NCBI GenBank assembly: GCA_905233425.1
Contig: CAJOEC010000030.1
Coordinates: 690-46,338 of the forward strand
Source: an uncultured Prevotella sp.
GTDB taxonomy: Bacteria; Bacteroidota; Bacteroidia; Bacteroidales; Bacteroidaceae
Direction of reading: 5' to 3'
Length of the DNA stretch: 45,649 nucleotides
How positions within the stretch are numbered: position 1 is the stretch's first letter; every line of letters begins with the position of its first letter. A model generated the notes under the pieces. It was not told the origin of the DNA, did no database searches, and worked only from the letters and a program-made list of their open reading frames with translations. The translations under genes and the position numbers were made by a program. Shown one piece after another: positions 25,231-34,176 of this stretch.

Positions 25231-26121
25231 ATGAAGCAGATACTATTAGTCAACGACATCGCCGGCTACGGCAAGGTGGGCATGGCGGCCATGCTACCCA
25301 TCCTCTCCTACCTTGGCATACCCGCCTTCTGCCTACCCACGGCCCTTGTGTCGAACACGCTGAACTACGGCGAGTTCACCCAGCTTGACACCACCGAGTA
25401 CATGCGCAAGACACTACCCATCTGGCACCGCTTAGGCTTCCATTTCGACGCCATCTGCACCGGCCTGATGTTCAGCGAGGAACAGTCGCGCTTGGTGGCC
25501 CGCTTCTGCCGCGAACAGGCGAAACAGGGATGCACGGTCTTCGTCGACCCCGTGATGGGCGACGGCGGCAAGCTCTACAACGGCATCGGCAAGCGGCAGG
25601 TGGAACTGATGCGCCAGATGGTCAGCGTGGCACACCTCACCATGCCCAACTATACTGAGGCCTGCTATCTCGCCGGGGTGCAGTTCAAGCCGCAGGGGCT
25701 GTCACGCGACGAGGCCTGCCAGCTGCTCGACAAGCTGACGGCATTGGGAGCACGCTCGGCAGTAATCACCAGCTGCATCATCGAAGGCAAAAACCACGTC
25801 TGCGGGGTATGTGAAAGCTCAGAGGCCCCAGAAGCCACAGTAGACCCAGATGCCCCAGTAGTCCCAGTAGCCCCAACAGCCTACGAGGCCCAGAAAGCCT
25901 ATTTCTTCTTGGAGTACCAGGAGGTGCCGGGCCTCTTCCATGGCACGGGCGACATCTTCTCTGCCGTGCTCATCGCCCACCTGATGAAGGGAGAACCGCT
26001 GAAACAGAGCACACGCAAGGCCATGGACGTGGTGCGCGACATGATTATGCGCAACCGCGACGTCAAAGACCGCATGTGCGGAATATTCATCGAGCGATGC
26101 CTCGACTTGCTGAAAAACTGA
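25231..26121 (+). CDS. Pyridoxal/pyridoxamine kinase-like protein
   Basis: A ribokinase-fold kinase that phosphorylates the 5'-OH of B6 vitamers in the salvage pathway. It has 296 residues. The start MKQILLVNDIAGYGKVGMAA and the segments FCLPTALVSNTLNYG, VFVDPVMGDGGKLYNGI and MPNYTEACYLAG are typical of PdxY/PdxK. The catalytic motif is GTGDIFSAVL (about 236-245). Residues about 196-221 (SSEAPEATVDPDAPVVPVAP) are an extra acidic/Pro-rich piece encoded by 9-bp units of the type CCAGTAGCC, probably an in-frame repeat insertion before the last strands. It starts directly behind array B. Confidence 0.87.
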   Translation: MKQILLVNDIAGYGKVGMAAMLPILSYLGIPAFCLPTALVSNTLNYGEFTQLDTTEYMRKTLPIWHRLGFHFDAICTGLMFSEEQSRLVARFCREQAKQGCTVFVDPVMGDGGKLYNGIGKRQVELMRQMVSVAHLTMPNYTEACYLAGVQFKPQGLSRDEACQLLDKLTALGARSAVITSCIIEGKNHVCGVCESSEAPEATVDPDAPVVPVAPTAYEAQKAYFFLEYQEVPGLFHGTGDIFSAVLIAHLMKGEPLKQSTRKAMDVVRDMIMRNRDVKDRMCGIFIERCLDLLKN

Positions 26122-26162
26122 GTCCTTTATGATTATGATGATTTCCAAGAACCTATTAAATA

Positions 26163-26216
26163 TTGCGCAGCCCTTCCCCTCCCTTCAAGGGGAGGGGTTA
26201 GGGGTGGGGTCTGTAT
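26163..26216. repeat. GC-rich dispersed repeat (CCCCTCCCTTCAAGGGGAGG type)
   Basis: A unit of about 54 bases, from GCGCAGCC through a short palindrome CCCCTCCCTTCAAGGGGAGG to GGGGTGGGGTCTGTATC. A near-identical copy in inverse orientation lies at 31801-31853, where its bases encode the end of the antiporter. Another copy is at 31737-31777 and a diverged one at about 43-92 in the lipoprotein gene. Confidence 0.8.
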
Positions 26217-26256
26217 CTTTTAATTCACTACACTAATAAAAAAAAACGAAAAAGAA

Positions 26257-29200
26257 ATGAACAAAAAAACGAAGAACGCATTATCGCAGTACCTGCAACG
26301 GATTGCAGCCACCATGCTGCTGCTCCTTATCATGGGTGTCACCGCCCATGCCATTCCGGCAAAGCCCGGACAGACACGCCAGCTGAGACTGGCCGACGGC
26401 ACCACCGTCAGCGCACGCCTCGTCGGCGACGAGCACGGACACTACTGGCTTGCCCAGGACGGCAAGGCATACATCGCCACCGATGACAAGGAAATCTACC
26501 AACACGTCGACGTACAGGCAATAAGGCAGAATGCCTTGGAGCGCAGGACAAAGGCAAACACGCAATGGAACAAAAGACTCAAGGCAAGACAACAAGACGG
26601 GAGTGCAAAAGTCAACAAAGCTATCACCGGACAAAAGAAGTGCCTTATCATTCTGGTGAACTTCAATAATGTGTCGTTCAAAAGCGCAAACAACCAGCCA
26701 TACTACGAAAGGATAGCCAACGAGAAGAATTTCTCCGACGGCGACTTCGTCGGTTCAATGTACGACTATTTCTTTGACCAGAGCGACGGGCAGTTCGAGC
26801 TTACCTTCGACGTGGCCGGCCCATACACCATGCCGAAAGACAGAAGCTACTATGGCAAAAACGACAGCCAGGGCAACGACCAGCACCCCGGCGAGATGGT
26901 CGTCGAGGCATTGAAGCAGGCCAACAAAGACGTGAACTTCGCCGACTACGACTGGGACGGCGACAAAGAGGTGGAACAGATCTACGTAGTCTACGCCGGA
27001 CAGGGCGAGGCCGACGGCGGAGCTTCAACAACCATCTGGCCTCATGCCTACAGCCTGACGGAGGCAGCCTATTACGGCGACGGAGGCGGGGCGCAGACCT
27101 TGGACGGAGTGAAAATCGACACATACGCCTGCGGTGGCGAGCTGAACGGATCTGGCAAAATCGACGGCATTGGCACGATGTGCCACGAGTTCAGCCACTG
27201 TCTGGGCTACCCCGACTTCTACGACACCGACTACAGCGGAGGCCAGGGCATGGGCTACTGGGACCTCATGGACTCTGGATGCTATAACGGCGACGGATAC
27301 CGACCCTCAGGGTACACAGCCTACGAGCGATGGGTGGCCGGATGGAAGGAACCCATAGAGCTGACCGCAACACGGAACGTTGAGGAAATGAAAGCCTTGA
27401 ACAACGGCGGCGAATCATACATTATTTATAATAATGGCAACAGAAACGAATACTTCATGCTGGAGAACAGGCAGCAGACAGGATGGGACGCAGGACTGCC
27501 GGCTTCGGGACTTCTCATCGTGCACGTCGACTACAACCAGACGGCATGGGAGTACAACCAGCCCAACGACACCCCCTCGCACCAGCGCATGACATGGATT
27601 CCGGCTGACAACGAATACCAGTACGAGATGTACAATGGCACCAAATACTACACTTTCCAAGGACAGGCAAAAGACCTCTACCCACAGGGAAAGGTGAACG
27701 CATTCTCGAAAAACACAACACCGGCGGCAAAGTTCTACAACAAGAACATTGACAAGACATACTATCTCGATTCGTCGGTAGAGAACATCACAAAGAACAC
27801 CAACCGCACAATATCCTTCCGCTTCAAGGCGCCCAGCAACGTGCCCGCTCCGACATTCACCCCCGCAGCGGGACGATACACTGAGCCACAGCAGGTGACC
27901 ATTGCCTGCAAGACCGCCGACGCAACAATCTACTACACCACCGACGGAACAGAGCCTACGACGGAGAGTACTGTCTACACCGAGGCCATAACCATCAGCA
28001 AGGCCACGACGGTGAAGGCAGTGGCAGTGGTCGACGACGATATGAGCGACGTGGCGACAGCCAACTATGTCATCGTCAGCAACGATGTCTCAAACTCGTT
28101 CGTGAAAGTGAAATCCGTGGACGATCTCGTGGCAGGAAACCGGTATGTTATTGGCTGCGGCAGCAAGGCAAAAGCCGCAGGAACACTCAACAGCACATAC
28201 CTCACCGCAGTTGACGTTACCGTTAGCACCGACACCATGACCATCGGCGAAAAAGTGGCTGTGTTCATTCTCGAAGGTGACGTAAACGACGGATGGACAA
28301 TGAGAAACGAGGAGACCGGCAACTTCCTCTATGCAGTGGATGTGAAGAAGATGGGGTACACCGACTCCAACGCACAGACGTGGACGCTCGGCGACGGCAG
28401 CAACGGAGTGGAAATGTCGTTCGACTATGGAGACATCAACTTAGGCACCATAACCTATAACTCTGCCAGCCCGCGCTTCACCACATATACCACCAACGCC
28501 ACGGCATCGATGATTCGTGCAAACCTCTACATGATGCGCGACAACAGCGGGACACAGTCGCCGGAGAAACACAACGTCATACTGTCGTTCAGCTGCGATA
28601 GCGTCGATGCTGTCATCGGCGAGGAGTTCACAGCCCCAACGCTGACCATCGACCCTGTGGGAACTGTCGTCGACGTGACCTACAGCAGCAGCAATCCTGA
28701 GGTGGCAACGGTGGACGAGGCGTCGGGCGAGGTGACAATCCTGGCCGAGGGCATCACCACAATAAAGGCATCGTTCAAGGGCAACGAGACCTACAACCCC
28801 GCCGAAGCCAGCTACACGCTGACGGTGAGCAAGAAGATTGTGCCCATCAACGTGACAATGACGGCCACCAAGGGCGGCAGCATCAGGCTGGGCGACGAAG
28901 TGGTGAGCGGCGAAACGAAACAGATAGTGGTGGAGACCAACGACGAACTGACGTTCGAGATCACGGCTGAGGAGGCCTACCTACTGCAGAGCGTGACGCT
29001 GAACGGCGAGGACGTGACGAATACGGTGGCGGACGGACTGCTGACCGTCGCCGAACATCCGGAGGACTTGGAGATAGTGGCAACGTTCCAGAAGAAGAGC
29101 TTCACAATAACCGCCACAGCAGGCGAGGGAGGCAGCATCGCGCTCTCCTCGGAGCAGACGGAGTGGGGCGGCGACATTATCGTGACCATCACTCCCGACG

Positions 29201-29868
29201 AGGACTATGAGCTGGCATCGCTCACCGTCAATGGCAACGACGTGACTCCCGAGGTGACCGACCTGACATACACCATCCGCGACGTGCGCGACAATGTTGA
29301 GGTGACGGCGACCTTCCACCCAACAGTGGCATACATAACCATAGGAGAGGACGGAATAGCTACATATTGCAGCGACCTCGCCCTCGACTTCAGCGGCGTG
29401 GAAGGCATCACGGCATACATCGCCGTCGGATTCGTAAGCACGGCAAATGCCGTGGTCATGGTTCCTGCAACCTACATGCCGGCATCTAATGGAATGGTCG
29501 TGAAGGGAGAGCCGGGGACATACAAGGTGCCCCGCGCCCAGACCTCGGACTACTACGTGAACATTCTGAAAGGAAACATCCAGGAGGTAAAAGTGTCTCC
29601 CACAAGCGGTAACATGACCAACTACACCCTGACAGGCGATGTGTTCAGCAGCGTGAAGAAAAAACACACGATAGAAGCCAACAGCGCCATCGTCCAGCTG
29701 CCCTCCAGCATTGAAGCCGAAGACGGCCAGCTGGCTATCCTGTTCGTTGAGCAGGGAGAGGGTGAGCAGGGTGACAAGTTCGACGTGAACGGCGACGGCG
29801 TCGTAGATGTGGCCGACATTGCCTCAATCATCGCCGAAATGGCCGCAAGGTCAAGGGCTGTAAAGTAA
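26257..29868 (+). CDS. Large secreted M6-family metalloprotease with dockerin-like end
   Basis: A zinc protease of 1203 residues. A signal peptide covers about 1-32 (MLLLLIMGVTAHA at its end), followed by a propeptide-like region IPAKPGQTRQLRLADGTTVS, also found in the second M6 protein. The catalytic motif HEFSH is at 310-314 in GTMCHEFSHCLGYPDFYD. Further domains, in order: a chitobiase C-terminal-like domain (TIYYTTDGTEPT, about 567-578), an Ig-like Big_2 domain (VTYSSSNPEVATVDEASGEV, about 807-826), InlB-B-like repeats (about 865-1025), and a single dockerin-like calcium loop at the end (DVNGDGVVDVADIASII). The substrate is unknown; a role in degrading host or dietary protein is plausible. 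Confidence 0.9.
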   Translation: MNKKTKNALSQYLQRIAATMLLLLIMGVTAHAIPAKPGQTRQLRLADGTTVSARLVGDEHGHYWLAQDGKAYIATDDKEIYQHVDVQAIRQNALERRTKANTQWNKRLKARQQDGSAKVNKAITGQKKCLIILVNFNNVSFKSANNQPYYERIANEKNFSDGDFVGSMYDYFFDQSDGQFELTFDVAGPYTMPKDRSYYGKNDSQGNDQHPGEMVVEALKQANKDVNFADYDWDGDKEVEQIYVVYAGQGEADGGASTTIWPHAYSLTEAAYYGDGGGAQTLDGVKIDTYACGGELNGSGKIDGIGTMCHEFSHCLGYPDFYDTDYSGGQGMGYWDLMDSGCYNGDGYRPSGYTAYERWVAGWKEPIELTATRNVEEMKALNNGGESYIIYNNGNRNEYFMLENRQQTGWDAGLPASGLLIVHVDYNQTAWEYNQPNDTPSHQRMTWIPADNEYQYEMYNGTKYYTFQGQAKDLYPQGKVNAFSKNTTPAAKFYNKNIDKTYYLDSSVENITKNTNRTISFRFKAPSNVPAPTFTPAAGRYTEPQQVTIACKTADATIYYTTDGTEPTTESTVYTEAITISKATTVKAVAVVDDDMSDVATANYVIVSNDVSNSFVKVKSVDDLVAGNRYVIGCGSKAKAAGTLNSTYLTAVDVTVSTDTMTIGEKVAVFILEGDVNDGWTMRNEETGNFLYAVDVKKMGYTDSNAQTWTLGDGSNGVEMSFDYGDINLGTITYNSASPRFTTYTTNATASMIRANLYMMRDNSGTQSPEKHNVILSFSCDSVDAVIGEEFTAPTLTIDPVGTVVDVTYSSSNPEVATVDEASGEVTILAEGITTIKASFKGNETYNPAEASYTLTVSKKIVPINVTMTATKGGSIRLGDEVVSGETKQIVVETNDELTFEITAEEAYLLQSVTLNGEDVTNTVADGLLTVAEHPEDLEIVATFQKKSFTITATAGEGGSIALSSEQTEWGGDIIVTITPDEDYELASLTVNGNDVTPEVTDLTYTIRDVRDNVEVTATFHPTVAYITIGEDGIATYCSDLALDFSGVEGITAYIAVGFVSTANAVVMVPATYMPASNGMVVKGEPGTYKVPRAQTSDYYVNILKGNIQEVKVSPTSGNMTNYTLTGDVFSSVKKKHTIEANSAIVQLPSSIEAEDGQLAILFVEQGEGEQGDKFDVNGDGVVDVADIASIIAEMAARSRAVK

Positions 29869-29875
29869 AGCAGCA

Positions 29876-30913
29876 TCAAGGCACAAGCCTGATGCTGCCA
29901 TCCTCTTCGATAGTGATAAGCCGTCGGCGGTAAAGGTCGCCGATGGCTTTTTTGTATGCCTTCTTCGACACCTTGAAACGGTCGGCGATAAGTTCGGCAT
30001 CGCTCTTGTCGCCAAGGTCACAGTGGCCGCCGTTCTCGTAGAGATAGCGCAGGAGGGTCTCGGCGAAGTCGAGGGTGTGGCGGTGGCCGGTGGGCTGGAG
30101 GGTGAGGTCGATCTTCCCGTCCTGCCTGACGTGGTCGACGTAGGCGGTAACACGGTCGCCGGTGCGCAAGGGGCGGAATATCTGGTTGTCGTAGAGCTGG
30201 CCTTGGTAGTAGACTGGGGGGGCGGTGGGGGAAGTGGGGGTAATGGGACCTATAGGACTTATGGGACCTATAGGACTTATAGGACTTATAGGACCTATAG
30301 GACTTATAGGACCTATAGGACTTATAGGGCCTATGATGGCCTTGAAGCCCAAGTCAGTTTTCTGCCAGATGAGGGCCTCTACGGTGTCGCCGTGCTTCAG
30401 CAGAGGGCGAGGGGGCTGTGATGGCTGCCGCGACGCTTGGGTCTGTTTGGTGGGCTGCGGCTGTTCGGTAGACTGCGGCATTGCCGCTGTGTACGGGACG
30501 CTGAGATAGCGCTCCACCTTGGCGGTAGCCATGAGGCGGTGGGTCTGCTCGTCCTCCTTCACGTAGACTATGTAGCCCTTGTCGCGCTGCATGGGCTGCT
30601 TCTGCTCGCGGAAGGGGCAGAAGAGGTCTTTCATCAGGCCCCAGTGGAGGAAGGCCCCGTACTTGTTTGTCCAGGCCACTCGGAGGAAGGCGAACTCACC
30701 GACGGTGGCGAGGGGTGTCTCGGTGGTGGCAATGATGCGCTCGTCCTGGTCGAGGTAGACAAAGACACGCACCTCGTCGCCGATGTGCATGTCGGGCGTG
30801 ACGTAGCGGTTGGGCAGGAGGATGTCTCCAGTCCTCTCGTCGCCTTCGAGGTATAAACCCTGTTCTGCGCTGTGGTCTATGCGCAGGGTGTTGTAGTTGC
30901 CAAGAGTTATCAT
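29876..30913 (-). CDS. S1-type RNA-binding protein, CvfB-like
   Basis: It has 345 residues in the CvfB pattern: S1-like domains at about 1-65 ([19 protein letters not shown]) and 66-135 ([20 protein letters not shown]), a third around 170-260, and a C-terminal winged-helix domain (about 275-345, [18 protein letters not shown]). CvfB proteins influence gene expression in firmicutes; the role here is not known. Two segments are foreign to the family: about 144-168 ([20 protein letters not shown]), near a GCGGCA palindrome, and about 194-227, where IGPISPI is repeated. The latter is array C of the 9-bp family, translated. Its ATG overlaps the lolD stop by four bases (ATGA). Confidence 0.82.
   Translation of the reverse strand: MITLGNYNTLRIDHSAEQGLYLEGDERTGDILLPNRYVTPDMHIGDEVRVFVYLDQDERIIATTETPLATVGEFAFLRVAWTNKYGAFLHWGLMKDLFCPFREQKQPMQRDKGYIVYVKEDEQTHRLMATAKVERYLSVPYTAAMPQSTEQPQPTKQTQASRQPSQPPRPLLKHGDTVEALIWQKTDLGFKAIIGPISPIGPISPIGPISPISPIGPISPIGPITPTSPTAPPVYYQGQLYDNQIFRPLRTGDRVTAYVDHVRQDGKIDLTLQPTGHRHTLDFAETLLRYLYENGGHCDLGDKSDAELIADRFKVSKKAYKKAIGDLYRRRLITIEEDGSIRLVP
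30245..30334 (-). repeat. 9-bp-period repeat array C inside the CvfB-like gene
   Basis: Ten units of CCTATAAGT or CCTATAGGT on the minus strand, translated as alternating ISP and IGP triplets. The unit length of nine keeps the frame. It is the same family as intergenic arrays A and B. Confidence 0.88.
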
Positions 30914-31662
30914 GGGGCGGGATTTTCTGGAACGGAGGGGGACAAAGTAGTATCTTCTGGAACGGAGGAGGACAGAGTGGGTTCCTCTGGAACGGAGGGT
31001 GACAAAGCAGGAGTTTCCAACAGTCCGTCGCGCATGTGTATGGTGCGGTCGGTGAGGGTGGCAAGCTGCTCGTCGTGGGTGACGATGACGAAGGTCTGGC
31101 CGTAGCGGTTGCGGAGGTCGAAGAAGAGCTGGTGCAGCTCCTGCTTGTTGCGCGTGTCGAGGCTTCCCGACGGCTCGTCGGCCAGGATGACGGCGGGGTT
31201 GTTGATCAATGCCCGTGCTACGGCCACGCGCTGTTTCTCGCCGCCTGAAAGCTGTGCCGGCTTGTGGGTGGCACGGTCGGTGAGGCCCATGAACTGCAGC
31301 AGCTCCTGTGCGCGTTCCTTGGCCTGACGGGTGGACACGCCGCCGATGTAGGCGGGAATCATGATGTTCTCCAAGGCGGTGAACTCAGGCAGCAGCTGGT
31401 GGAACTGGAACACGAAGCCCAGATGGCGGTTACGGAAGTCGGAGAGGGACTTCGCTGAGAGGGTGGTGATGTCGACAGAGTCGACACACACGCTGCCGCT
31501 GTCGGGGCGGTCGAGGGTGCCGATGATTTGCAGCAGGGTGGTCTTGCCGGCGCCGCTGGGGCCGACGATGCTTACCACTTCGCCCTTGTCGATGTGGAGG
31601 TCGATGCCTTTGAGAACTTGCAGGGAGCCGAAGCTCTTAGTGATTTGTTTGAGGTCTATCAT
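30910..31662 (-). CDS. ABC transporter ATP-binding protein, LolD-like, with repeated tail
   Basis: A cytoplasmic ATPase of the MacB/LolD group that powers lipoprotein release or related export; its membrane partner is not in the window. It has 250 residues: Walker [10 protein letters not shown] (about 34-42), Q-loop region [11 protein letters not shown], signature [15 protein letters not shown] (about 139-153), Walker [10 protein letters not shown] and H-switch VTHDEQ. The normal fold ends near MRDGLLE. After it come three copies of a ten-residue repeat ([24 protein letters not shown]) from a 30-bp tandem repeat. The stop overlaps the next ATG. Confidence 0.9.
   Translation of the reverse strand: MIDLKQITKSFGSLQVLKGIDLHIDKGEVVSIVGPSGAGKTTLLQIIGTLDRPDSGSVCVDSVDITTLSAKSLSDFRNRHLGFVFQFHQLLPEFTALENIMIPAYIGGVSTRQAKERAQELLQFMGLTDRATHKPAQLSGGEKQRVAVARALINNPAVILADEPSGSLDTRNKQELHQLFFDLRNRYGQTFVIVTHDEQLATLTDRTIHMRDGLLETPALSPSVPEEPTLSSSVPEDTTLSPSVPENPAP
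30926..31015 (-). repeat. 30-bp tandem repeat, three units, at the 3' end of lolD
   Basis: The word TCTGGAACGG begins at 30926, 30956 and 30986, exactly 30 bases apart. Units differ at a few positions. They encode the C-terminal tail of the LolD-like protein. Confidence 0.88.
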
Positions 31663-31736
31663 TGTTTAAGATGGTTTCTATTAATCTGATAAGTGGTGCG
31701 CAGTCCCATTCCCGAGCGGAGCTCGCCTACCCGTAG

Positions 31737-31846
31737 CCTTTCCCCTCCCATGTAGGGGAGGGGTTAGGGGTGGGGTCAGCATATTTTTCGCTGCCAATTA
31801 GATACAGACCCCACCCCTGCCCCTCCCCTTGAAGGGAGGGGAAAGG
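31737..31846. repeat. Inverted pair of the GC-rich repeat at the end of the antiporter gene
   Basis: Arm 31737-31777 (CCTTTCCCCTCCCATGTAGG...) and arm 31807-31846 (GACCCCACCCCTGCCCCTCC...) are reverse complements with few mismatches. Together they can form a hairpin of about 40 bp that encloses the antiporter stop codon at 31798-31800. It could also terminate transcription. Confidence 0.8.
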
Positions 31847-34029
31847 CTGCGCGTAGTTCCCCTTTCACTCCCTCTTTTTTTATGAATCCAGTGTAGTATC
31901 GTGGAGTAGATGCTGTTTTCCTCCTTGTGCTGGGCCTCGGTGAAGCTCATGCCATCCTCCTTCGGCGAGCCGTACTGGTCGGGGAAGATAATCATGAGGT
32001 TCTTGCCCGAGAAATGGTGTTGCAGCTCGTCGGCCAGACGGTCGTGGGCGTTTTTGTAGGATATTGTGCCCTTACGCGCCGTCACCACCACGAAGAGATG
32101 GTCCTGGGCAATGTCGGCGGCCAGCGTGGGCAGCTCGTTCCAGTGCTCCATGTCCGTGTATTCGGCCCTCACGCTGCTGTGGTGGCTCTTGATATACTCG
32201 TCGATGTACTTGAACGAGTCTTTGCGTCCGTGGAACTGTATGCGGCAGTCTAACTGTCCGGCCAGACGGCAGAGACGCTCAAGCCATCGGTAGAAGCCAA
32301 GCTCCATCTCGGCACGGCTGGGCACGGCCACGCGGATGCGCCGCAGAGTGGCAAGCGGCTGAACGAAGCGTACAAGGAAAATCTGGCGGTTCAGTCCGTT
32401 GTAGAGGCTTTGGATGAACTCGCCCCAGAACTTAGGGGTCACGTCGGTATGAACGTGCATGCCCATGACAATCTCCGAGCAGGCGAACTCACGGAAGGCG
32501 TGCTTGATGCCGTTGGCGATGTTCGAGGCCAACCGCACCTGTGTCTGCATACGAACATCGCTGGCGCTGGCCTGCTGCTGGAGCTTCTCCAACAGCTGAA
32601 GGCCCTGCTCGCGCAGAGCGGGTGCCTGGTCGTCGTCGTAGACCACGTTGAGTGCCACCAACCCCCGGTTGAGGCTCTGGTTGCGTATCAGTATTGAGAG
32701 GCTCACAAGCTGCGGGGCAATCTCGGGATATTTCACGCAGAGCAGGATCTTCTCGTCGTCGGCTTTATGCTTGGTGGCCACGGGGTGTGCTTTCTCACTC
32801 AGCACAATGGCCTGGGCGGCATGTTCGGTGACCAGCGTGGAGACGATGCACGTGACGAGAATCATCAGCACCACTCCGTTGAGCATATTGTCGTTCACCA
32901 TGTTCAACCGCACGCCCACCATCACCATGGCGATGGCACCTGCGGCATGGGCCGACGTGAGGCCGAACATCATGTTGCCGTCGCGCTGCGACAGACGGAA
33001 GAGCAGACTGCTGGCGTAGGCCGCCACAGCCTTGCCAAAGGTGCCGATGAAGGCTATGAGCAGCACCACCCACACCACATTTCCGCCATTGAACACCGCC
33101 CCCACGTTGATGAGCATACCCACGCCGATGAGGAAATAGGGGATGAACAGGGCGTTGCCGATGAATTCAATGCGGTTCATCAGGGGCGATACCTTCGGGA
33201 TATACCTGTTCAGTATGAGACCGCTGATGAATGCTCCCACGATGCCCTCTAAGTCTATCAGTACGGTGAGCGCCGCCGAGAAGAACATCACGGCCATGAC
33301 GAAGACATACTGCATGACGGCATCGCTGTAACGGCGAAGGAAATAGCGCGTCAGACGCGGGATGAACAGCACGCTGCCGGCAATGAACGCAGCCAGCTTG
33401 ACTAAGAACAGCACCCAGAAAAGTGCCATCGACATACCGTCGCCCGCCGTCGTTCCCAGTCCTGTATGCTGTGCCATCTGTGCAACCCCGTCGGCTCTCG
33501 ACACCAGCGCCGCCAACATCACCAAGGCGAGGAACAGCGAAATCATCGACGACCCCACGCTCAAGGCCACCGACGGATGCTTCTGCAGCCCGTAGCGCCC
33601 GATTATGGGATAGGCAATCAGCGTGTTCGACGCCATGATACAGCCAAGAAGGAAAGACATGGCATGGCCGTAGCCGAAGAGAGATACAGACACGGCGTAG
33701 GTGAGCCAGAAGGGCACCATGCACGTAAGAATACCGAAGACGAGGAAACTCCGCGTGCTGCGCTTCACGCTCTCCATGTCCATCTCCAAACCCGCAAGGA
33801 ACATGATATACAGCAGACCCACCTGCCCGAAAATCTCAAACGAAGCGTCGCGCTGCAGCACGTTCAGCCCGTGGGGGCCGATGGCTATGCCCGCCAGCAC
33901 CATGCCTATGATATGGGGGATGCGCAGCTTGCTCATCACGATGGGCGCAAAAAGGATGATGAGCAGCACCACGAAGAAAGTCAGCGTGGGGTCTCGTATT
34001 AGTGGCGGTATGATAGGAAATGTTGCCAT
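31798..34029 (-). CDS. Cation/proton antiporter (CPA2 type) with stress-protein-like domain
   Basis: An inner-membrane antiporter of 743 residues. About twelve hydrophobic segments fill residues 1-400, beginning LTFFVVLLIILFAPIV, with GMVLAGIAIGPHGLNVL and the family-type GLEMD motif (FLAGLEMD). A cytosolic half follows (about 420-720) that resembles tandem universal-stress-protein domains. The substrate ion (Na+ or K+) cannot be told. The last about 20 residues (SLSPPFKGRGRGGVCI) are encoded by the GC-rich dispersed repeat, so the original end has been replaced or lengthened. The promoter lies so close that the transcript would have almost no leader. Confidence 0.88.
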   Translation of the reverse strand: MATFPIIPPLIRDPTLTFFVVLLIILFAPIVMSKLRIPHIIGMVLAGIAIGPHGLNVLQRDASFEIFGQVGLLYIMFLAGLEMDMESVKRSTRSFLVFGILTCMVPFWLTYAVSVSLFGYGHAMSFLLGCIMASNTLIAYPIIGRYGLQKHPSVALSVGSSMISLFLALVMLAALVSRADGVAQMAQHTGLGTTAGDGMSMALFWVLFLVKLAAFIAGSVLFIPRLTRYFLRRYSDAVMQYVFVMAVMFFSAALTVLIDLEGIVGAFISGLILNRYIPKVSPLMNRIEFIGNALFIPYFLIGVGMLINVGAVFNGGNVVWVVLLIAFIGTFGKAVAAYASSLLFRLSQRDGNMMFGLTSAHAAGAIAMVMVGVRLNMVNDNMLNGVVLMILVTCIVSTLVTEHAAQAIVLSEKAHPVATKHKADDEKILLCVKYPEIAPQLVSLSILIRNQSLNRGLVALNVVYDDDQAPALREQGLQLLEKLQQQASASDVRMQTQVRLASNIANGIKHAFREFACSEIVMGMHVHTDVTPKFWGEFIQSLYNGLNRQIFLVRFVQPLATLRRIRVAVPSRAEMELGFYRWLERLCRLAGQLDCRIQFHGRKDSFKYIDEYIKSHHSSVRAEYTDMEHWNELPTLAADIAQDHLFVVVTARKGTISYKNAHDRLADELQHHFSGKNLMIIFPDQYGSPKEDGMSFTEAQHKEENSIYSTILHWIHKKRGSERGTTRSLSPPFKGRGRGGVCI

Positions 34030-34037
34030 TCAGCGTG

Positions 34038-34069
34038 CAAAATTACGCAATAATCCCCGAAACACCAAA
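34038..34069 (-). promoter_or_regulatory. Promoter of the antiporter gene
   Basis: On the minus strand: TTTG (34069-34066), a 20-base spacer, TAATTTTG (34045-34038), then C. The ATG is at 34029, so the mRNA would be nearly leaderless if this start codon is used. Confidence 0.65.
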
Positions 34070-34116
34070 TCTTTGTTACGATTATTGCTATATATGATTT
34101 TTTTTCGAGGCATTTG

Positions 34117-34148
34117 TTTGGCCATAATACCGAAAATGGCTACCTTTG
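34117..34148 (+). promoter_or_regulatory. Promoter of asd
   Basis: TTTG (34117-34120) extended by GCCAT, a 20-base spacer, TACCTTTG (34141-34148), then C. The ATG of asd is 28 bases after the -7 box. Confidence 0.75.
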
Positions 34149-34176
34149 CACCCAAAATTATTAATTCCACACAAAG

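Noticed and set aside
24956..25234. Plus-strand frame reading ISPIRPI repeats between aldo/keto reductase and pyridoxal kinase
   Set aside because: It is the translation of array B plus an out-of-phase part of the reductase gene.
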